Assembly (NCBI RefSeq): GCF_018323985.1
Contig: NZ_AP024590.1
Coordinates: 3,100,001 to 3,164,000 of the forward strand
Source of the DNA: Enterobacter kobei
GTDB taxonomy: Bacteria; Pseudomonadota; Gammaproteobacteria; Enterobacterales; Enterobacteriaceae
Direction of reading: 5' to 3'
Length of the DNA: 64,000 bases
Positions 7,888 through 16,086 of this stretch are shown one piece after another; position 1 is the stretch's first letter; each line of letters begins with the position of its first letter. Under the pieces are notes generated by a model, which was given only the letters and a program-made list of their open reading frames with translations, searched no databases and was not told the origin of the DNA. The position numbers and the translations under genes were made by a program.

Positions 7888-8796
7888 ATGCGCAATCGCA
7901 CTCTTGCGGATCTCGACAGGGTTGTCGCCCTCGGCGGCGGGCACGGACTGGGACGGGTAATGTCTTCCCTCTCCTCGCTCGGCTCCCGTTTAACCGGCAT
8001 CGTGACCACCACTGATAATGGCGGCTCGACCGGACGCATTCGCCGCTCCGAAGGCGGCATCGCCTGGGGCGACATGCGTAACTGCCTCAACCAGTTGATC
8101 ACCGAGCAGAGCGTCGCCTCAGCGATGTTCGAATACCGCTTTAGCGGTAACGGCGAGCTGGCCGGACATAATCTCGGCAACCTGATGCTCAAAGCGCTGG
8201 ATCACCTCAGCGTCCGGCCGCTGGAAGCGATCAATCTGATCCGCAATCTGCTGAAGGTGGACGCCTTTCTGATCCCCATGTCAGAGCAGCCGCTGGATCT
8301 GATGGCGCTCGACAGCGAAGGCCACGCGGTATACGGCGAAGTGAATATCGATCAACTGACGCAGCCGGTGCAGGAGCTGATGCTGTTCCCCAGCGCCCAG
8401 GCGACCCGCGAGGCGGTGCAGGCAATTGCCGAAGCGGATCTGATTTTGATTGGGCCAGGAAGTTTTTACACCAGCCTGCTGCCGCTGCTGCTGCTCGATA
8501 ATCTGGCGCAGGCGCTGCGCCGTACCCCGGCGCCGGTGGTCTATATCGGTAATCTCGGCAAAGAACTCAGCGTCGCCGCCGCCAGCCTCAGCCTGAACGA
8601 TAAGCTGGCGCTGATGGAGCAGTATGTCGGTAAACGCATTATTGACGCGGTAGTGGTTGGCCCGACGGTGGATGTCTCATCGGTGACCGACCGCATCGTG
8701 ATCCAGGATGTGCTGGAAGCGAGCGATGTGCCCTATCGCCACGATCGCCGCCTGCTGCGCGCGGCGCTGGAACGTGCGGTACAAAGCCTCGGCTGA
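7888..8796 (+). CDS. ybhK: YvcK/YbhK family gluconeogenesis factor (CofD-like)
   Basis: The 302-residue protein matches E. coli YbhK in length and in VALGGGHGLGRV near residue 12, TTDNGGSTGRIRRSEGG near residue 40 and GPGSFYTSL near residue 190. These nucleotide-sugar-binding motifs define the YvcK group. In Bacillus, YvcK binds UDP-GlcNAc and affects carbon flow and cell shape; the role in enterobacteria is unclear. It is divergent from moaA. In K-12 the next gene is uvrB, whereas here about 7 kb of accessory genes intervene. Confidence 0.93.
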   Translation: MRNRTLADLDRVVALGGGHGLGRVMSSLSSLGSRLTGIVTTTDNGGSTGRIRRSEGGIAWGDMRNCLNQLITEQSVASAMFEYRFSGNGELAGHNLGNLMLKALDHLSVRPLEAINLIRNLLKVDAFLIPMSEQPLDLMALDSEGHAVYGEVNIDQLTQPVQELMLFPSAQATREAVQAIAEADLILIGPGSFYTSLLPLLLLDNLAQALRRTPAPVVYIGNLGKELSVAAASLSLNDKLALMEQYVGKRIIDAVVVGPTVDVSSVTDRIVIQDVLEASDVPYRHDRRLLRAALERAVQSLG

Positions 8797-8801
8797 TCCT
8801 G

Positions 8802-8826
8802 TTCCCCTCGTTTGTTACGAGGGGAA
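8802..8826 (+). terminator. Hairpin after ybhK
   Basis: TTCCCCTCG and CGAGGGGAA form a perfect 9-base stem with a 7-base loop five bases after the ybhK stop. The following T tract is poor (ACACTTTAAT), so termination may be partial. Confidence 0.6.
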
Positions 8827-8845
8827 ACACTTTAATCAGTCGTTT

Positions 8846-8898
8846 CTTAAGTTCTTAAGGTTGCCTTAACCCTTCTCTGTGAACATGCCTGGTATATT
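8846..8898 (+). promoter_or_regulatory. PmrA (BasR) box and promoter of eptA
   Basis: CTTAAG at 8854 and CTTAAC at 8865 are separated by five bases, which fits the PmrA box of two (C/T)TTAA(G/T) halves except that the last base of the second half is C. A further CTTAAG at 8846 gives three half-sites in a row. A TATATT -10 element lies at 8893, so the box covers the -35 region as in activated PmrA promoters. The eptA start is 17 bases after the -10 element. Confidence 0.75.
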
Positions 8899-8915
8899 CC
8901 CACAGGACGTTCACT

Positions 8916-10550
8916 ATGCGCCGTATACCCCTTCGCCGACCTGAAATGAGTCGCCTGACTTTTCTGTTGTTGTTTTCCGTCTATATATCCGTCTTCCTGA
9001 ACCTGATTTTTTACCGTCAGGCCTGGGGGCTGTTACCCGTTAACTCGGCTTACAATCTGGCGGTTTTTCTGTCGATGCCGCTGGTGGCGTTCAGCGTCAT
9101 TAATATTGTCTCGACGCTGGCCTCTTTTGTCTGGCTGGATCGGCTGGTGCTGGCGGTCTTTATTTTACTCAGCGCCGCCACACAGTATTTTATCTGGACC
9201 TACGGCATTATTATTGACCGCTCGATGATCGCCAATATGCTGGATACCACCCCGGCAGAATCCTTTGCGCTGATGACGCCGCAGTTAATTCTGACCATTG
9301 GCCTGTCCGGTATTGCGATGGCGATCCTCGCGTTTGTGGTGAAATTTAAAAAAAGCCCCTCGCGCGTGCGCAGCGTAGTGAGCCGAGGTCTGAGTATTCT
9401 GGCTTCGGTGGCCTTGATACTGCTGATCGCCGTCTGCTTTTATAAAGATTACGCTTCGCTGTTTCGCAATAATAAAGAACTGGTGAAATCCCTCGGCCCC
9501 TCTAACAGCATCAGCGCGATGCTGTCATATGACGTGCATCACCGCATGGATAATCTGCCGCTGGTCAGGCTGGGCGAAGACGCAAAACCCATCCCGGCAA
9601 TGCATACGCCGCCTGACAAGCACCTGACCATCCTCGTGGTTGGCGAAACTTCCCGGGCGGATAACTTCGCGCTGTCAGGCTATCCGCGAGATACCAATCC
9701 ACTGCTGTCGAAAGACAATGTGGTCTATTTCCCTGAAACCACCTCCTGCGGAACGGCCACGGCAATTTCGGTACCCTGTATGTTTTCCGGTATGCCGCGC
9801 AAAAATTACAACGAGCAGCTCGCGCATCATCGTGAAGGCTTGCTGGATATTGTGCAGCGCGCGGGGATATCAGTGCAGTGGAATGAAAATGACGGCGGCT
9901 GTAAAGGTGCCTGTGACCGCGTGCCGCATCAGGATATGACGAAACTGAATCTGGCCGATTATTGCATCAAAGGCGAATGCCAGGACGAAATTCTGTTCCA
10001 TGATCTACAAAAATATATCGACAGCCTTCCCAATGATGGGCTGATCGTATTACACACCATCGGCAGTCACGGCCCGACCTACTATAACCGCTATCCGCCG
10101 CAGTTCCGGAAATTTACCCCCACCTGCGATACCAATGAAATCCAGTCCTGTTCCCGCGAACAGCTGGTTAACACTTATGATAATACGGTGCTGTACGTGG
10201 ATTATATTGTCGATAAGGCGATTAAATTATTGCAGGCGCAGCCGGGTAATGTCACCACCAGCCTGGTGTATCTCTCCGATCACGGCGAATCCTTAGGTGA
10301 AAATGGCGTTTATTTGCACGGCCTGCCTTATTCCATCGCACCGGATTCACAAAAACATATTCCGATGCTGATCTGGCTTTCCGATCGGTATCAGCAACGT
10401 CATGCCGTTAATTACGCTTGCCTGAAAAAACGCGCCAGCACGGAAGCGTTTTCCCAGGATAATCTGTTCTCTACGATGTTAGGGTTAGTGGGTGTACAAA
10501 CCAGCGAGTATCATGCGGCAGATGATATTCTCGCGCCGTGCAGGGGTTAA
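8916..10550 (+). CDS. eptA: Lipid A phosphoethanolamine transferase EptA (PmrC)
   Basis: EptA transfers phosphoethanolamine from phosphatidylethanolamine to lipid A phosphates at the periplasmic face of the inner membrane, lowering polymyxin binding. The 544-residue protein has five membrane segments in the first 180 residues and then a sulfatase-like catalytic domain with Glu244 (VVGETSRADN), the nucleophile Thr280 (TSCGTATA), Asp455-His456 (YLSDHGESLGENG) and paired cysteines. Sequence is very close to E. coli EptA along its length, and the start at 8916 aligns with it exactly. First gene of an eptA-basR-basS operon; basR starts six bases after its stop. Confidence 0.95.
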   Translation: MRRIPLRRPEMSRLTFLLLFSVYISVFLNLIFYRQAWGLLPVNSAYNLAVFLSMPLVAFSVINIVSTLASFVWLDRLVLAVFILLSAATQYFIWTYGIIIDRSMIANMLDTTPAESFALMTPQLILTIGLSGIAMAILAFVVKFKKSPSRVRSVVSRGLSILASVALILLIAVCFYKDYASLFRNNKELVKSLGPSNSISAMLSYDVHHRMDNLPLVRLGEDAKPIPAMHTPPDKHLTILVVGETSRADNFALSGYPRDTNPLLSKDNVVYFPETTSCGTATAISVPCMFSGMPRKNYNEQLAHHREGLLDIVQRAGISVQWNENDGGCKGACDRVPHQDMTKLNLADYCIKGECQDEILFHDLQKYIDSLPNDGLIVLHTIGSHGPTYYNRYPPQFRKFTPTCDTNEIQSCSREQLVNTYDNTVLYVDYIVDKAIKLLQAQPGNVTTSLVYLSDHGESLGENGVYLHGLPYSIAPDSQKHIPMLIWLSDRYQQRHAVNYACLKKRASTEAFSQDNLFSTMLGLVGVQTSEYHAADDILAPCRG

Positions 10551-10555
10551 TACTG

Positions 10556-11227
10556 ATGAAAATCTTAGTGGTTGAAGACGATACGCTGCTGTTGCAGGGG
10601 CTACTGCTGGCGATGCAGTCGGAAGGGTATGCCTGCGATGGCGTCGCCACGGCGCGGGAGGCCTCGCAGTGCCTGGCGGTCGGGCATTACAGCCTGATCG
10701 TGCTGGATCTGGGGTTGCCCGATGAAGACGGCGTGCATTTTTTACAGCGTCTTCGCCGAGAGAAGTGCGATCTGCCGGTGCTGATCCTCACCGCCCGCGA
10801 TACCGTTGAGGATCGCGTGTCGGGGCTGGATGCCGGCGCCGACGACTATCTGATGAAGCCCTTTGCGCTGGAAGAGCTGAATGCCCGTATCCGTGCCCTG
10901 CTGCGCCGTAAGCATAATCAGGGTGACAGTGAGCTGACGGTGGGCGATTTGCAGCTCAATGTGAATAACCGCCAGGTGAAGCTGGCGGGGCAGTCGCTGG
11001 AGCTGACGCCAAAAGAGTACGCCCTGCTCTCGCGCCTGATGTTAAAAGCAGGCAATGCGGTGCACCGGGAAATCTTATACAACGATATTTACAGCTGGGA
11101 TAACGAACCGGCGACCAACACGCTGGAAGTGCATATTCATAACCTGCGCGACAAAGTGGGGAAAGATCGCATCCGCACGGTGCGGGGCTTCGGCTATTTG
11201 CTGGTGAAAACGCCGGGAGAGCAGTAA
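10556..11227 (+). CDS. basR: Two-component response regulator BasR (PmrA)
   Basis: An OmpR-family regulator of 223 residues: receiver domain with the phosphorylation site Asp51 (LIVLDLGLPDEDG), acidic pair in VEDDT, and the switch lysine in DDYLMKPFALEEL, followed by a winged-helix DNA-binding domain ending RTVRGFGYLLV. It is highly similar to E. coli BasR, notably TPKEYALLSRLMLKAG. The frame is open for six more codons, but ATG 10556 matches the family start MKILVVEDD. Its likely targets in the window are the PmrA boxes before eptA and pmrR. Confidence 0.95.
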   Translation: MKILVVEDDTLLLQGLLLAMQSEGYACDGVATAREASQCLAVGHYSLIVLDLGLPDEDGVHFLQRLRREKCDLPVLILTARDTVEDRVSGLDAGADDYLMKPFALEELNARIRALLRRKHNQGDSELTVGDLQLNVNNRQVKLAGQSLELTPKEYALLSRLMLKAGNAVHREILYNDIYSWDNEPATNTLEVHIHNLRDKVGKDRIRTVRGFGYLLVKTPGEQ

Positions 11228-11230
11228 AGC

Positions 11231-12322
11231 ATGAGTTTTCGACACTGGACGCTGCGGCGTCGTTTGCTGCTGACCATCGGCACGATCCTGGTGGTCTGTC
11301 AGCTGGTGAGCGTGTTCTGGCTGTGGCATGAAAGCAAAGAGCAGATCCAGCTGATTGTGCAAAGCGAGATCTACAAAGCCAATAATCACAGCAACATTAA
11401 ACATGAAGTGCACGAAGCCGTCGCCAGCCTGCTGATCCCAAGCCTGGTCATCATCGGCCTTGCGCTGGTGCTGTGCTTACAGGCGATAAAACGCATCACC
11501 CGGCCGCTAAAAGATTTGCAGCACGAACTGGAGATCCGCACGCCGGATAACCTGCAACCCATCGCACTGGAAAAAACCGTGCCGGAAGTCGAAGCGGTCA
11601 CCACGGCGATCAACCAGCTGGTGGGCCGCCTGAACGTCACCCTGGATCGGGAGCGTTTGTTTACCGCTGACGTGGCCCATGAACTGCGTACCCCCTTAGC
11701 CGGATTACGTCTGCATCTGGAATTGTTGTCGAAAAGCCATGCGATTGACGTCAGCCATCTGATCCTGCGCATCGAGCAGATGACGGAAAACGTCTCGCAG
11801 TTGCTACAACTGGCGCGGGTGGCACAGTCTTTTTCGGCGGGAAGTTATCAGCAGGTTATGCTGATCCGCGATGTGATCCAGCCCTTGCAGGGGGAACTGC
11901 TCACCATGCTCAGTACACGCCAGCAAACGCTGGTATGGCCGGAAAACGCCGGGGATGTTGCAGTCAGTGGCGATGCGCCGCAACTGCGTGTGCTGCTGAG
12001 AAATCTGGTGGAAAACGCCCATCGCTACAGCCCGGAACAGGCCGTGATTACCATTCACGTCAGCAATGAAGACGCCCCGGTACTGGCGGTGGAAGATGAA
12101 GGTCCTGGCATTGACGAAGCGTCCAGCCATGAGCTGAGCAAAGCCTTTGTGCGTATGGACAGCCGTTACGGCGGCATGGGACTGGGATTGAGTATCGTCA
12201 GCCGCATCGCACAGTTACACGACGGGGAGTTGTTTTTGCATAACCGCAACCCCGGACCGGGGCTGCGTGCATGGGTACGGTTTCCGGACAGCAGCGCCGA
12301 GGGCGCAGCGATTAAACGGTAA
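11231..12322 (+). CDS. basS: Sensor histidine kinase BasS (PmrB)
   Basis: A 363-residue membrane kinase: first membrane helix around residues 12-31, short periplasmic loop to about residue 64, second helix to about 85, HAMP region, phospho-acceptor His150 in TADVAHELRTPLAG, then N box (LRNLVENAHRYSP), G1 (VEDEGPGID) and G2 (GGMGLGLSIV). The periplasmic loop has an ExxE pair (Glu59, Glu62), the kind of motif used by PmrB to sense Fe3+. It starts three bases after basR. The end overlaps the convergent pmrR gene by 11 bases. Confidence 0.94.
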   Translation: MSFRHWTLRRRLLLTIGTILVVCQLVSVFWLWHESKEQIQLIVQSEIYKANNHSNIKHEVHEAVASLLIPSLVIIGLALVLCLQAIKRITRPLKDLQHELEIRTPDNLQPIALEKTVPEVEAVTTAINQLVGRLNVTLDRERLFTADVAHELRTPLAGLRLHLELLSKSHAIDVSHLILRIEQMTENVSQLLQLARVAQSFSAGSYQQVMLIRDVIQPLQGELLTMLSTRQQTLVWPENAGDVAVSGDAPQLRVLLRNLVENAHRYSPEQAVITIHVSNEDAPVLAVEDEGPGIDEASSHELSKAFVRMDSRYGGMGLGLSIVSRIAQLHDGELFLHNRNPGPGLRAWVRFPDSSAEGAAIKR

Positions 12323-12401
12323 ACCAGGTATGCAGGAAGCTGGCCACGATCATCATCGTGGTCACCAGCGCGAGTAATTGTACGGAAGTTAGTTTTTGCA
12401 T
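12312..12401 (-). CDS. pmrR: Small membrane peptide PmrR
   Basis: A 29-residue reading frame starting ATG at 12401, after a GAGGAC ribosome site, encodes one hydrophobic helix flanked by a Lys near the start and the C-terminal SFLHTWF. The E. coli PmrR peptide is also 29 residues, lies in the same convergent place after basS, and ends in SFLYIWF. PmrR is known in Salmonella to be made under PmrA control and to bind and inhibit LpxT, reducing lipid A phosphorylation so that EptA can act. A consensus PmrA box lies 43 bases upstream. The frame overlaps the basS end by 11 bases. Confidence 0.85.
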   Translation of the reverse strand: MQKLTSVQLLALVTTMMIVASFLHTWFTV

Positions 12402-12443
12402 GGCACTGTCCTCATTAACGTCAGGACAGTGTCGCCGTGCAAG

Positions 12444-12460
12444 ATTAAGGTTAGATTAAG
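12444..12460 (-). promoter_or_regulatory. PmrA (BasR) box upstream of pmrR
   Basis: Read on the minus strand the site is CTTAAT, CTAAC, CTTAAT: two consensus half-sites with exact 5-base spacing. It lies between the nhaC-like gene and pmrR and points to direct BasR activation of the small peptide. Confidence 0.82.
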
Positions 12461-12477
12461 CCGCATAAAAAAATGCG

Positions 12478-13929
12478 CTACGATGTGATGATCTTCTCAT
12501 TTCCCGGTTCATAACGTGTTCCGAATCCGGACCAGCGCGCCAGCACCGCATACAGCACCGCCATCACAAAGCAACTCAGGTTAAACAGCACCCAGGGCGC
12601 ATACTCCAGCGTCGCTACGCCGAGGGTTTTCGCCATAAACATCCCCGAGATGGTCCACGGAAACAGCCCTTCCAGCAGCGTCGCACCGGACTCCATGGCG
12701 CGGGACATGTTCACCATATGCAGCTTTTTGGTTTTAAAGCAGGGATCGTACATATTTTTGACGAGGAAAAAGCTGATCACCGCATTGCCGGTGCAGGCCA
12801 CCAGCAGCGAACTGGTCAGCATGGTTGCCAGCACGGTGCTGGTCACCGAGGTGAGCTTTTTCACCAGCCGCTGCAAAATAACGTTAAGCCCGCCGGACAC
12901 GTCCAGCGCCGAGGCAAACAGAAAAGCGCACAGCATCACCACAATCGGGCTGACCATCGAGTACATCCCACCCCGGTTAAGCAGCGTAGTGATGTTTTTG
13001 CTGGTCGCCTCGTTCATCACCACCGTGGTGAAACCCGGGATCATGCTGGTGTTAAAGCCGTTGATGGCCGCCTTCACCAGATCCGCCAGCGCAAAGGGCA
13101 GTACCACTGCGGCCAACCCCAGAGCCATAAAGGACGAGGCGACCAGCACAATGACGGTATCCCATTTGCGCATGGCACCGATAAACACCAGCAGCGCCGG
13201 GACCATCAGTAGCGGGTTGAGCCAGAACAGCTGCTCAAGGGCATTTTTCATGATCGGAATGGTGTCCAGCTGTAGTGCCTGGGCCGCCTGCAAATCCCAG
13301 CCGGCGATCCAGAAGCCGAGACAGGCGAACAGAAACGCCGGTACCGAGGTGTACATCATGTGGCGAATGCTCTGGTACAGCTCCGCCCCGGCCGCCAGCG
13401 CCGCCATGTTCGTGGTGTCAGACAGCGGCGAGAGCTTATCGCCAAAGTAAGCCCCGGAGATCACCGCCCCGGCAGCTATCGGCAGCGAAACGTTCATCGC
13501 TGCCGCCACCGCGACCAGCGCCACACCAATAGTGCCCGCCGATCCCCACGACGTACCGGTAAAGGTCGAAATGCACACCGTCACCAGAAATGCCGTCAGA
13601 TAAAGATAGGCCGGATTGATAATCTCCAGCCCGTAATACACCATCAGCGGGATAGTACCGCTGACCATCCAGCAGCCAATTAACATGCCAATGGTGAGCA
13701 GGATCAGCATCGCCGGCACGGCATCTTTTATTTTGCCGATAAACGTCTGCATCATGGATTGCCAGCCTGCCCCGTAAAAGCGGGCAAAAAAGCCGGTCAC
13801 CAGTGTGATGACAATAAGAATAAATTCGACCGGATAATTTAGCAGTCCGATCCCGACAAAAAACACCATGAAAACCACCGCTAATAACAGCATTGCGGCG
13901 GCAAAGCCCGGTTCCCTGTTAGCGTTCAT
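12478..13929 (-). CDS. NhaC-family Na+/H+ (or substrate/Na+) antiporter
   Basis: A 483-residue inner membrane protein with about eleven hydrophobic segments. The segments STFTGTSWGSAGTIGVA near residue 140 and GAYFGDKLSPLSDTTNMAA near residue 177 are hallmarks of the NhaC family (TC 2.A.35), which includes sodium/proton antiporters and the malate-lactate antiporter MleN. The frame is open 15 codons further, but ATG 13929 has an AGGAAAGAG ribosome site and clears the preceding gene. It follows a MetC-like lyase by 16 bases, so the two are very likely cotranscribed, and exchange of a sulfur amino acid or its product is a possible role (inference). Confidence 0.85.
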   Translation of the reverse strand: MNANREPGFAAAMLLLAVVFMVFFVGIGLLNYPVEFILIVITLVTGFFARFYGAGWQSMMQTFIGKIKDAVPAMLILLTIGMLIGCWMVSGTIPLMVYYGLEIINPAYLYLTAFLVTVCISTFTGTSWGSAGTIGVALVAVAAAMNVSLPIAAGAVISGAYFGDKLSPLSDTTNMAALAAGAELYQSIRHMMYTSVPAFLFACLGFWIAGWDLQAAQALQLDTIPIMKNALEQLFWLNPLLMVPALLVFIGAMRKWDTVIVLVASSFMALGLAAVVLPFALADLVKAAINGFNTSMIPGFTTVVMNEATSKNITTLLNRGGMYSMVSPIVVMLCAFLFASALDVSGGLNVILQRLVKKLTSVTSTVLATMLTSSLLVACTGNAVISFFLVKNMYDPCFKTKKLHMVNMSRAMESGATLLEGLFPWTISGMFMAKTLGVATLEYAPWVLFNLSCFVMAVLYAVLARWSGFGTRYEPGNEKIITS

Positions 13930-13945
13930 ACTCTTTCCTGTATAT

Positions 13946-15157
13946 TTAGCCGTGTCTGACGGCATTAAAAGCACGATCTAAATCCGCGATCAATAATTGA
14001 GGATTTTCCTGGCCGACAGAGAGGCGAATTAATCCTGCCGCCATGCCGTCGCGGGCAATATCCGCTTCGTTATAACCGCGATTAGGGGAAATAATCAGGC
14101 TCTCGTAACCGCCCCAACTACAGCCAGGCTTAAAGATTTTGCAGCTATCAATAAAGGTTTTTACTTTCAGAAAACTGCCGTTGCGTAATTCAAAGCTGAA
14201 TAAGCCGGAGACGCCGTACATTTGCGCCGCGATTAATTCCCGGCTGCGGGCATCTGCCACCGCCGGGTGACAGAGTTTTTCCACCGCCTCGCACTGTTGC
14301 AGCCAGGCCAGTACCACAAGAGTGTTTTCCTGATGCTGCTTCATGCGCAGGGGCAATGTGCGCAGGCCACGGATCACCAGCCAGGCGCTGTCCGGTGCCA
14401 GTACCGCGCCAAGCAGTTGATGGGAAAAGTCGCGGATCGCGTCGATATGCTCCCGACGGCCCACCACCGCCCCGGCGGTTAAGTCACTGTGGCCACCGAG
14501 ATACTTAGTGCAGGAGTGCAGCGTCAGATCGAAGCCGAGCGTCAGCGGCTTCTGAAACAGCGGCGTGGCCCAGGTATTGTCGATAACGGTGATGATGCCA
14601 TGCGTTTTAGCCAGCCGGGCAATAGCGCGCAGATCCACCACCCGCATGGTCATGGTGCCGGGAGACTCGGTATAGATCATTCGCGTGTTGGGCCGAATTT
14701 TTGCCGCGATGTCCACAGGCTCGCCGCTCAGCACCACGTCAAACGTAATGTTAAATCGCGCCTGCATCTGCCTGACCAGCGCCTGCGTCGGGCCATAGAC
14801 GTTATTCGCAAGAATAATGTGATCCCCGCTACGCAACAGCGCAAACAAGGTGGCGGCAATCGCTCCCATACCCGAGGCAAAGGCTTTACAGGCTTCACCC
14901 CGCTCAAGGGCAGCGAGTTTATTTTCCAGCAGTTCCGTGGTGGGATTCAGCCCGCGGGAATAAATATACCGCTCCGCTTCGTGCTGCATATCATCGCAAT
15001 AATGCTGATAATCCTGCTGCACGAATAAACTGGTTTTTACCAGCGGCGGGCTGACCGCGCCAAAATTTTTATGATGCTCTTCATTAATACCTGAACAGGT
15101 AAGAACATCATCCATGGCATATTCATTCTCTTTTAACAGACAGTTTACCGATTCCAT
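13946..15157 (-). CDS. MetC-like PLP-dependent trans-sulfuration enzyme (cystathionine beta-lyase-like)
   Basis: A 403-residue member of the Cys/Met metabolism PLP family: Tyr66 and Arg68 in YIYSRGLNPT bind PLP phosphate, Asp193 in VIDNTWATP contacts the pyridine nitrogen, and Lys218 in SCTKYLGGHSD forms the Schiff base. Features such as ESPGTMTMRVVD, RGLRTLPLRMKQHQEN and SWGGYESL resemble cystathionine beta-lyase more than gamma-synthase, and the active-site Cys of methionine gamma-lyase is replaced (VYGPT). It is probably a paralogue of the housekeeping MetC. The first ATG has a strong AGGAAAAAAGA site; a second ATG 14 codons later is possible. Confidence 0.85.
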   Translation of the reverse strand: MESVNCLLKENEYAMDDVLTCSGINEEHHKNFGAVSPPLVKTSLFVQQDYQHYCDDMQHEAERYIYSRGLNPTTELLENKLAALERGEACKAFASGMGAIAATLFALLRSGDHIILANNVYGPTQALVRQMQARFNITFDVVLSGEPVDIAAKIRPNTRMIYTESPGTMTMRVVDLRAIARLAKTHGIITVIDNTWATPLFQKPLTLGFDLTLHSCTKYLGGHSDLTAGAVVGRREHIDAIRDFSHQLLGAVLAPDSAWLVIRGLRTLPLRMKQHQENTLVVLAWLQQCEAVEKLCHPAVADARSRELIAAQMYGVSGLFSFELRNGSFLKVKTFIDSCKIFKPGCSWGGYESLIISPNRGYNEADIARDGMAAGLIRLSVGQENPQLLIADLDRAFNAVRHG

Positions 15158-15364
15158 TCTTTTTTCCTGGTTTTTTTACGGGAGGGATAATAAAAACCAG
15201 CTTAATTAAAAAACACAGAAAAGAATCGGTTTATTTTGCCATCAGTTAGTGGAGGAAGGCATTAATACAAAGATTGGCGTTACAGAGATCACAGCCATTA
15301 AAAATAACGCGTGGGGTTAATTAATGTGATTAATAAGAGCGGTAAATAATATCACGTAGCGCTA

Positions 15365-15781
15365 TTATTCTGCCCAGTCCTCGAGGATCAATCCCGGGAC
15401 CCGCGCAAATTCACGGGTATTATTAGTTACCAGAATGACATTAGCGGCGATAGCATGCCCGGCGATGGCGGCATCGTTAGCGCCAATCGGCGTACCCGCC
15501 GCTGCCAGCGCAGCCTTAATCCTGGCGGTGGCATCAACGGCAGCACGATCCCAGGGCATAATGGCATCCAGACGGGTGCAGAATGCCTGCACCAGTTGCC
15601 CGTGCCGTGGAGAAGCTTTTTTGCCAATGGCGCCAAACTGCATTTCTGCGTAGGTAATCGCGGACACTACGATACGCTTACGGCGCATCACGGCCTGCTC
15701 AAGACGTTTTAATACCGACTCTGGCTGCTCACGCATGATAAACGAGCAAATATTGGTATCCAGCATGTAGGTCTTACTCAT
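15365..15781 (-). CDS. vapC: Type II toxin VapC, PIN-domain ribonuclease
   Basis: A 138-residue PIN-domain protein with the acidic active-site residues Asp8 (MLDTNICSF), Glu46 (AITYAEMQFG) and Asp103 (PIGANDAAIAGHA), and the C-terminal VTNNTREFARVPGL. It resembles the Shigella/Salmonella MvpT/VapC group, which cuts initiator tRNA in the anticodon loop; that target is inferred from family. The start overlaps the vapB stop by four bases (ATGA), the normal antitoxin-toxin coupling. All three acidic residues are present, so the toxin should be active. Confidence 0.9.
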   Translation of the reverse strand: MSKTYMLDTNICSFIMREQPESVLKRLEQAVMRRKRIVVSAITYAEMQFGAIGKKASPRHGQLVQAFCTRLDAIMPWDRAAVDATARIKAALAAAGTPIGANDAAIAGHAIAANVILVTNNTREFARVPGLILEDWAE

Positions 15782-16008
15782 AGCTTAAAACGTCCCTCGT
15801 CGCTGACGATTTCTTCACGCTCCTGCATGAAATCCTTGTCGGCCTTTTCTTCCTGCACAAAGGAACCCCATGAGGGTTTGACCGGTCGCAGAATGATGGT
15901 GTCGCCTTCCCTGATGATTTCCAGCTCGTTCACGCCGTCAAAATCCAGATCGCGGGGCAAACGAATTGCACGGTTATTACCGTTCTTAAATATCGATACT
16001 GTTCGCAT
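15778..16008 (-). CDS. vapB: Type II antitoxin VapB
   Basis: The 76-residue product has an N-terminal AbrB/SpoVT-type DNA-binding domain (SIFKNGNNRAIRLPRDLDF, then EIIREGDTIILRP) and an acidic C-terminal part that would wrap the toxin. Five extra codons lie upstream in frame; ATG 16008 is preferred because AGGAGGAG precedes it at ideal spacing. It precedes vapC with a four-base overlap and is likely autorepressed through the palindrome about 45 bases upstream. Confidence 0.9.
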   Translation of the reverse strand: MRTVSIFKNGNNRAIRLPRDLDFDGVNELEIIREGDTIILRPVKPSWGSFVQEEKADKDFMQEREEIVSDEGRFKL

Positions 16009-16049
16009 GTTTCTCCTCCTCATTGAACAGGGACAAGCTCTGCTGAGGA

Positions 16050-16068
16050 GTATATGCCTTGCATATGC
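16050..16068. promoter_or_regulatory. Candidate VapBC operator
   Basis: GTATATGC, CTT, GCATATGC is a palindrome with one mismatch, 42 bases before the vapB start. A minus-strand TATACT at 16053-16048 overlaps it and could be the -10 element, so occupancy would block transcription. Assignment to VapBC is by position only. Confidence 0.55.
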
Positions 16069-16086
16069 TAACGCGCAATATACAAA

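Noticed and set aside
12461..12477. Small hairpin GCGCAT/ATGCGG after the nhaC-like gene as terminator
   Set aside because: The T run lies inside the loop rather than after the stem, so it does not fit an intrinsic terminator.
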